Of a stretch of DNA of 64,000 nt, positions 59,834 to 64,000 are shown piece after piece. The notes beneath the pieces were generated by a model. That model worked only from the letters and a program-made list of their open reading frames with translations, was not told the DNA's origin and did not search any database. Each line of letters begins with the position of its first letter. Position 1 is the first letter of the stretch. This DNA comes from Marinobacter salarius (GTDB lineage: Bacteria; Pseudomonadota; Gammaproteobacteria; Pseudomonadales; Oleiphilaceae), in the NCBI GenBank assembly GCA_000831005.1, contig CP007152.1, positions 3,596,001-3,660,000 of the forward strand, in the 5' to 3' direction. The position numbers were made by a program, and so were the translations under genes.

Positions 59834-60079
59834 TCATTCCCTTGCCGCTGTCTTGTGCTTTGTCACTTGCGCCCGATATTCTGGCACCGGCAATCCCCCG
59901 ATTCCCCAGTCCTCAAGCGCCACTTCATCAATCACGACCATGGTTGAGGCCGGTTTCTTGTCCAGAATTCGGACGAGCAAGTCGGTAACGCCCGCGATCA
60001 GTTCCGCTTTCTGTTGCGCAGAGGGTCCCTTGCCCTCCGGGCCGCCTTCGCGGGTAATTTTGATATTGACGTACGGCAT
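59834..60079 (-). CDS. 4-oxalocrotonate tautomerase family protein
   Basis: An 81-residue protein beginning MPYVNIKITREGG, so Pro1 is exposed after Met removal as the catalytic base. The helix AQQKAELIAGVTDLLVRILD and the beta segment MVVIDEVALEDWGIGGLPV match the tautomerase superfamily. Substrate unknown. Last gene of a minus-strand set with the NTF2-like and GST genes, suggesting aromatic or electrophile metabolism. Confidence 0.9.
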   Translation of the reverse strand: MPYVNIKITREGGPEGKGPSAQQKAELIAGVTDLLVRILDKKPASTMVVIDEVALEDWGIGGLPVPEYRAQVTKHKTAARE

Positions 60080-60081
60080 GG

Positions 60082-60471
60082 TCAGTCTCCCTGGCTTGTG
60101 ATTTCATAGGGAAAGATTTTGGCCATGATGGCCCAGCGGCCTTGATCGTAGATCAGGGTCAGGAAATCGGTGTAGTCGCGCCCCATCATGGTCATTTCCA
60201 CTCGCGCGAACGCGAGAGTCGGGCCTCCCGTTTCGATCGAAATGATGCGCTCGTTGCGGGTTTCTCCATTGCTTGCTGGCGGCACCCGTTGATCCAGCAC
60301 CTTCCGGTATTCGTCGAACGACAGTACCCGGTAATCCTCTGGTGTCGCACTCACATACTGGGCGTGCGGATGGAACACGCCAGAGAGCATGGCGCTGTCG
60401 GCCTTGTGCAGTCCTTCAAAATAGGTTTCGAGCAGGACCGGGATGGTTTCGTAAGGCTTGGGCGAGTTCAT
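60082..60471 (-). CDS. NTF2-like (lumazine-binding-like) protein
   Basis: A 129-residue cone-shaped NTF2-like fold protein: PVLLETYFEGLHKADSAMLS, FHPHAQYVSATPEDYRVL, RVEMTMMGRDYTDFLTLIYD and GRWAIMAKIFPYEI. Members include enzymes of ring modification and lumazine-binding proteins; no catalytic residues can be assigned. Its ATG overlaps the GST stop by four bases and the tautomerase starts two bases after its stop. Confidence 0.82.
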   Translation of the reverse strand: MNSPKPYETIPVLLETYFEGLHKADSAMLSGVFHPHAQYVSATPEDYRVLSFDEYRKVLDQRVPPASNGETRNERIISIETGGPTLAFARVEMTMMGRDYTDFLTLIYDQGRWAIMAKIFPYEITSQGD

Positions 60472-61070
60472 TGTGCGACCAGTCCTTCCGACGACATTGC
60501 GGCTTTAACGCTCGGCCGGGCCGCAATGCGATTCCAGAGGGTGTTCAGGAACGGCCAATCCTTGAGATTGATCCCGGGCACGGCGGCCCAACTGCACACT
60601 ACAAAAAGGTAGGCGTCAGCAACGGTGAAGGTGTCGCCCACCAGATAGGCTCGACCATCGTCGAGCAGAGACTCCAGGTAGTCGAAATGGCGGGGGATGG
60701 TCTCCAGTGCCTGGGCACGCTGTTCGTCCGTTGCGCTGGCTTTGAAGAAGGGACCAAAGGCCTTGTGCAGCTCTGATGCGATGTAGTTCAGGTGCTCCTG
60801 CAAACGGGCTCGCTCAAGGGTGCCTACGTCGGGTATCAATGTAGTTGATTCCGCCAGGTATTGGAGGATCGCAGCGCCTTCGGTCAGTACCGCTCTGCCG
60901 GTATCCAGCGCCGGCACATAACCTTTGGGGTTGACGGTTTTATAGTCGATACCGGACTCGGTGCGCTGGGTTTGGGTATCAACGGGCTCAAGGGTGAAAT
61001 CAATACCCAGTTCTCTAAGTACAATGTGTGTCGCCAGTGAGCAGGCGCCGGGTTTGAAATACAGTTTCAT
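60468..61070 (-). CDS. Glutathione S-transferase
   Basis: A 200-residue GST with a thioredoxin-like N-domain (MKLYFKPGACSLATHIVLRE; the Cys/Ser after GA is as in beta-class enzymes; VPALDTGRAVLTEGAAILQY binds glutathione) and an all-helical C-domain (YLVGDTFTVADAYLFVVCSW, the N-capping box). First gene of the GST/NTF2-like/tautomerase operon, divergent from the LysR regulator. Confidence 0.92.
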   Translation of the reverse strand: MKLYFKPGACSLATHIVLRELGIDFTLEPVDTQTQRTESGIDYKTVNPKGYVPALDTGRAVLTEGAAILQYLAESTTLIPDVGTLERARLQEHLNYIASELHKAFGPFFKASATDEQRAQALETIPRHFDYLESLLDDGRAYLVGDTFTVADAYLFVVCSWAAVPGINLKDWPFLNTLWNRIAARPSVKAAMSSEGLVAQ

Positions 61071-61142
61071 CGGTAGATCTCCTCTGTGTGATAAGCACTA
61101 GGCTTGGACACAGAGGAGATTACTGCCTGCAATAAGAATAGA

Positions 61143-61160
61143 ATAATATTGAGTTATTAT
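61143..61160 (+). promoter_or_regulatory. Candidate LysR-type binding site in the divergent promoter region
   Basis: In the AT-rich region between the GST and LysR genes, ATAAT and ATTAT face each other across eight bases (ATAATATTGAGTTATTAT), fitting the short dyads bound by LysR proteins. Assignment rests only on position and symmetry. Confidence 0.35.
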
Positions 61161-61212
61161 GATAATGATAATTTAATAGAATCATCTTTGGGTGAAGAAA
61201 CAAGAGGCGTCG

Positions 61213-62088
61213 ATGAAGCTGGAGCAATTGCGTGTACTGGATGCCATCGTGACGCAAGGCAGCTTTCGCAAAGCGTCTGAGGTGCTCTACAAATCCCAGC
61301 CCGCTTTGAGCCAGGCTATTAAAAGCCTGGAAGAGGAAACCGGGCTAACCCTGCTGTCCCGGGAGAGTTACCGCCCGGTGCTTACCCCAGCCGGTAAGGC
61401 CTATTACCGCCAGGCACGGGGTGTACTGGACCAGGTACAGGCCCTGAAGGAGTTGGCCGGCAAGTTGTCGGCCAGCCAGGAAGCGGAGGTGCGGCTGTCG
61501 GTATCCGTCACTTGTCCGTTGGGTAATCTCCTGTCAGTGATTGGTGAGCTCAAGGAGGCATACCCAGCCACGGATATCCGGCTGATGTCGGATGCCATGG
61601 GTGGCAGTGCAGAACGACTCATGGCGGGCGAGGTTGATTTTATCATCGCCACAATGGATGGTCTTTCCACAGAGGCAGTTCATGCTTCGCCCTACACCGC
61701 CGTGAATATCATCCCGGTAGCCCATCCCGGCTATGGTCCGGCAAGCAGTCGCAAGCGGCTGAGCAATGCTGAAATGCGCCCGTATGTTCAGGTTGTGGTG
61801 GCGGGTACCGGGCAGGGGCAATATGACCAGAGCCGGGACGTGGTTCCGGAGAGCCTACGGTGGACGGTGTCGGATTTTGCCGCTAAAAAAGAGATCGTGC
61901 TGGCCAGGATGGGATGGGGCGGTCTGCCGGAGCACTTGATTGCCCGTGAATTGGAGGCCGGCGAACTGGTAACGCTTGATCTGAAAGGTTACCCGATCCG
62001 CCGTTCACAGCTTCATCTGGTGCGTCGTCGGGAAGGCGCTCTGGGGGTGGTTGCCCATGAACTTTGGGAGCGACTCTCCACCAATTAA
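61213..62088 (+). CDS. LysR family transcriptional regulator
   Basis: A 291-residue regulator with an N-terminal winged helix (LEQLRVLDAIVTQGSFRKAS followed by EVLYKSQPALSQAIKSLEEE) and a periplasmic-binding-like effector domain (LSVSVTCPLGNLLSVIGELK, AKKEIVLARMGWGGLPEHLI). ATG 61213 with AAGAGGCG upstream is preferred to 61192. It is divergent from the GST operon and 17 bases before the nitronate monooxygenase, and likely controls both. Inducer unknown. Confidence 0.9.
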   Translation: MKLEQLRVLDAIVTQGSFRKASEVLYKSQPALSQAIKSLEEETGLTLLSRESYRPVLTPAGKAYYRQARGVLDQVQALKELAGKLSASQEAEVRLSVSVTCPLGNLLSVIGELKEAYPATDIRLMSDAMGGSAERLMAGEVDFIIATMDGLSTEAVHASPYTAVNIIPVAHPGYGPASSRKRLSNAEMRPYVQVVVAGTGQGQYDQSRDVVPESLRWTVSDFAAKKEIVLARMGWGGLPEHLIARELEAGELVTLDLKGYPIRRSQLHLVRRREGALGVVAHELWERLSTN

Positions 62089-62105
62089 GAATCTAGAGGT
62101 AAAAA

Positions 62106-63146
62106 ATGACCATCCAGAATGTGCTGGGAATTGATCTGCCCGTCATCCAGGCGCCAATGGCCGGTGTGCAGGGGCATGAACTGGCTGTAGCGGTGTCCAA
62201 TGCTGGAGGGCTGGGCTCGTTGCCCTGTGCCATGCTTAGCTCTGAAGCACTGCGAAAAGAGTTGGAAGCACTGACAAGCCAGACCAGCAAGCCCTACAAC
62301 GTCAACTTCTTCTGTCACACGCCCCCAGAGCCAGATGCCGATGCAGAGCATCATTGGCGCGAAGCGCTGTCGCCATATTTCGACGAGTTGGGTATCGATT
62401 CCAATGATGTATCCGCGCAAGCGGGAAGGGCCCCTTTCAGCTCTGAGGCAGCGGATGTCTTGGCGGACTTCAAACCGCCGGTGGTGAGTTTCCACTTTGG
62501 CTTGCCGGCACCCGAGTTGATGGCTCGTATAAGAGGGTGGGGCGGGAAGATACTGTCGACCGCCACAACCGTGGACGAAGCGCTTTGGCTGGAGGCGCAG
62601 GGCGTCGATGCCATTATCGCGCAAGGGCTTGAAGCGGGCGGCCATCGCGGGTTTTTTCTGTCGCGGGACATCAGTACTCAGGTCGGCACCTTTGCCCTGA
62701 TTCCACAATTGGTAGACGCGGTGGAAATCCCCGTTATCGCCGCTGGCGGCATTGCGGACTTCAAAGGCGTACAGGCTGCAATGGGGCTTGGGGCGGCCGG
62801 AGCGCAGATTGGCACCGCGTATTTGTTGTGTCCCGAAGCTCAAACCAAAGCAGTGCATCGCGCCGCCCTGAAATCAGAGACCAGCCGTGTAACTGCGCTG
62901 ACAAATCTGTTTAGCGGTGGCGCCGCCCGGGGTATTGTGAACCGAATAATGCGTGAATTGGGGCCGATGAGTTCCAAAGCTCCTGCTTTCCCCCTGGCAT
63001 CATCCGCCATTGCACCATTACGTGCGAAAGCCGAAGCTGAGGGGAGCGGTGACTTTTCGCCTCTGTGGGCGGGACAGAATGTTGGTGGCTGCAAGGAGGT
63101 TTCGGCGGCAGCTCTTACGCGGGAACTGGCAGGATTGGGTGGGTAA
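62106..63146 (+). CDS. Nitronate monooxygenase (FMN-dependent)
   Basis: A 346-residue TIM-barrel flavoenzyme of the 2-nitropropane dioxygenase family: GIDLPVIQAPMAGVQGHELA, AVSNAGGLGSLPCAMLS, AIIAQGLEAGGHRGFF and VIAAGGIADFKGVQAAMGLG with FMN phosphate-binding residues, then GAQIGTAYLLCPEA. It oxidises alkyl nitronates such as propionate-3-nitronate. Co-directional with LysR; intact. Confidence 0.92.
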   Translation: MTIQNVLGIDLPVIQAPMAGVQGHELAVAVSNAGGLGSLPCAMLSSEALRKELEALTSQTSKPYNVNFFCHTPPEPDADAEHHWREALSPYFDELGIDSNDVSAQAGRAPFSSEAADVLADFKPPVVSFHFGLPAPELMARIRGWGGKILSTATTVDEALWLEAQGVDAIIAQGLEAGGHRGFFLSRDISTQVGTFALIPQLVDAVEIPVIAAGGIADFKGVQAAMGLGAAGAQIGTAYLLCPEAQTKAVHRAALKSETSRVTALTNLFSGGAARGIVNRIMRELGPMSSKAPAFPLASSAIAPLRAKAEAEGSGDFSPLWAGQNVGGCKEVSAAALTRELAGLGG

Positions 63147-63376
63147 GTAACTTCAAAACCGAGTGACAGGCTCAGGAGCAAGTTTGCATGGAAGATTGAG
63201 ACTTCCGCGAATCAGCAAGCCAGAGCCGGTGATGTTTGAGGGCTAGTCGACGCTATGATGCAGCGAGAAGCCAAATTAACCTTGTCTTCGTAGTTGCCTG
63301 CAATAGACTGATAACTGCAGCCGGAAGCCCGTCTTAGGGTGTTGTGGCGGCTTGATAATCAAAGAAAGGCCAACCA

Positions 63377-64000
63377 ATGAGAGGAATAACCGTGCCCGCT
63401 ATCTCCCCTTTTTACCGCGCAGCGGCTTTTACCCTTGCTCTGATCGCCGGGCCGGCTATGGCTGCTGACCCAGTGGTGGTGTCGTCCAAGATCGATACGG
63501 AAGGCGCTGTGTTGGGCCAGATGATCCTGCAAACCCTTGAAGAAGCGAACATTCCGGTTGAGAACCGCCTGCAGCTTGGCGCGACCAGCATCGTTCGCAA
63601 TGCTATCAAGGCCGGCGAGATAGATCTGTACCCGGAGTACACCGGCAATGCCGCTTTCTTCCATGATCAGGCAGACCGGGACATCTGGAAAGATGCCGCC
63701 AAGGCCTACGAGCAGGCTGCCAGCCTTGATAAGAAGGCCCATAACATTGTCTGGCTAACACCGGCGAAAGCCAACAATACCTGGGCCATGAGTGTGCGGG
63801 GCGATCTGGCACGTGAGAACGGCTTGAACACGCTTGAAGATCTGGCTTCCTATATCAATGGCGGCGGCGCCTTCAAGTTTGCAGCCAGTGCCGAGTTTGT
63901 CGAATCTGCCAGCGCGTTGCCGGCGTTCCAGGAAGCGTACGGTTTCAAACTGGGGTCTGACCAGTTGCTGATCCTGTCCGGCGGCAACACTGCTGCGACG
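63377..64000 (+). CDS. Glycine betaine/choline-type ABC substrate-binding protein (OpuC/ProX-like), partial
   Basis: The frame from ATG 63377 stays open to the window end (208 codons). A signal peptide (FTLALIAGPAMAAD) precedes a type-2 binding fold: VVVSSKIDTEGAVLGQMILQ, LGATSIVRNAIKAGEIDLYP and EYTGNAAFF, characteristic of quaternary-amine binding proteins for osmoprotection. The aromatic cage residues for the ligand would lie partly beyond the edge. Its permease and ATPase genes, if any, are outside the window. Confidence 0.88.
   Translation, partial: MRGITVPAISPFYRAAAFTLALIAGPAMAADPVVVSSKIDTEGAVLGQMILQTLEEANIPVENRLQLGATSIVRNAIKAGEIDLYPEYTGNAAFFHDQADRDIWKDAAKAYEQAASLDKKAHNIVWLTPAKANNTWAMSVRGDLARENGLNTLEDLASYINGGGAFKFAASAEFVESASALPAFQEAYGFKLGSDQLLILSGGNTAAT

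Noticed and set aside
62085..62858. Minus-strand open frame opposite nitronate monooxygenase
   Set aside because: The nitronate monooxygenase motifs are complete on the plus strand; the reverse frame has no start context or family similarity.

Overview
The window looks like the chromosome of a marine gammaproteobacterium close to Marinobacter. This is an inference from gene content and order (a ped/exa-type PQQ alcohol-oxidation cluster, pqqABCDE plus an S9 peptidase, ErcA/ErcS, TRAP transporters, a GC-rich backbone); no search was run. About 25 apparent single-base indels break otherwise full-length genes. Nearly all are deletions in or beside short homopolymers, so they look like sequencing or assembly errors rather than decay. 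Broken genes are therefore reported over their whole reconstructed span, with the indel positions given.

Layout. 1-6.1 kb: ABC-associated beta-propeller and binding protein genes on the minus strand, divergent from cytochrome c550, a periplasmic binding protein and a PQQ alcohol dehydrogenase whose Asp-Tyr-Asp signature predicts lanthanide use. 6.1-11.05 kb: a CerR-type TetR regulator with an RND efflux pump (membrane fusion protein plus inner-membrane transporter), preceded by twin palindromes. 11.1-18.1 kb: acetaldehyde dehydrogenase ExaC, then pqqA-B-C-D-E and a PqqM-like peptidase. 18.2-22.5 kb: a compact four-gene unit (CotH-like lipoprotein, VTC-type polyphosphate polymerase domain, DUF4956 membrane protein, porin). 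22.5-29.0 kb: regulators (membrane histidine kinase, LuxR-type pseudo-receiver regulator, double-receiver protein) and ercA-ercS. Alcohol would be oxidised in the periplasm by the PQQ enzyme with c550 as electron acceptor, the aldehyde by ExaC, PQQ supplied by pqq, and expression set by the kinase/LuxR/Erc group.

29.0-37.6 kb is housekeeping: fumarase C, a CDP-archaeol-synthase-like protein, metallophosphoesterase, chromate transporter, MsrA/MsrB, a Ca/Na antiporter and malate:quinone oxidoreductase. 37.7-43.8 kb is a probable terminator-bounded operon of an ATP-grasp enzyme, an unrecognised 674-aa protein with a possible Cys-His-Asn thiol centre, an AlsS-like ThDP enzyme and a lipoprotein; this is the best candidate for an undescribed pathway. 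ExoD and MgtC proteins follow.

At 45.13 kb a tRNA-like 3' end marks the edge of a more AT-rich accessory block (to about 54.5 kb): a decayed SRAP (yedK) gene, a stand-alone OLD-family ATPase/TOPRIM nuclease, a coiled-coil protein, and a set of small cargo genes (DUF523, two VOC proteins, O-methyltransferase, DUF899, M14 peptidase). From 54.6 kb backbone genes resume: an AtoE-type fatty acid transporter, a DctPQM TRAP transporter, DUF4239, a tautomerase/NTF2-like/GST operon divergent from a LysR regulator and nitronate monooxygenase, and the start of an OpuC/ProX-type binding protein cut by the window end.
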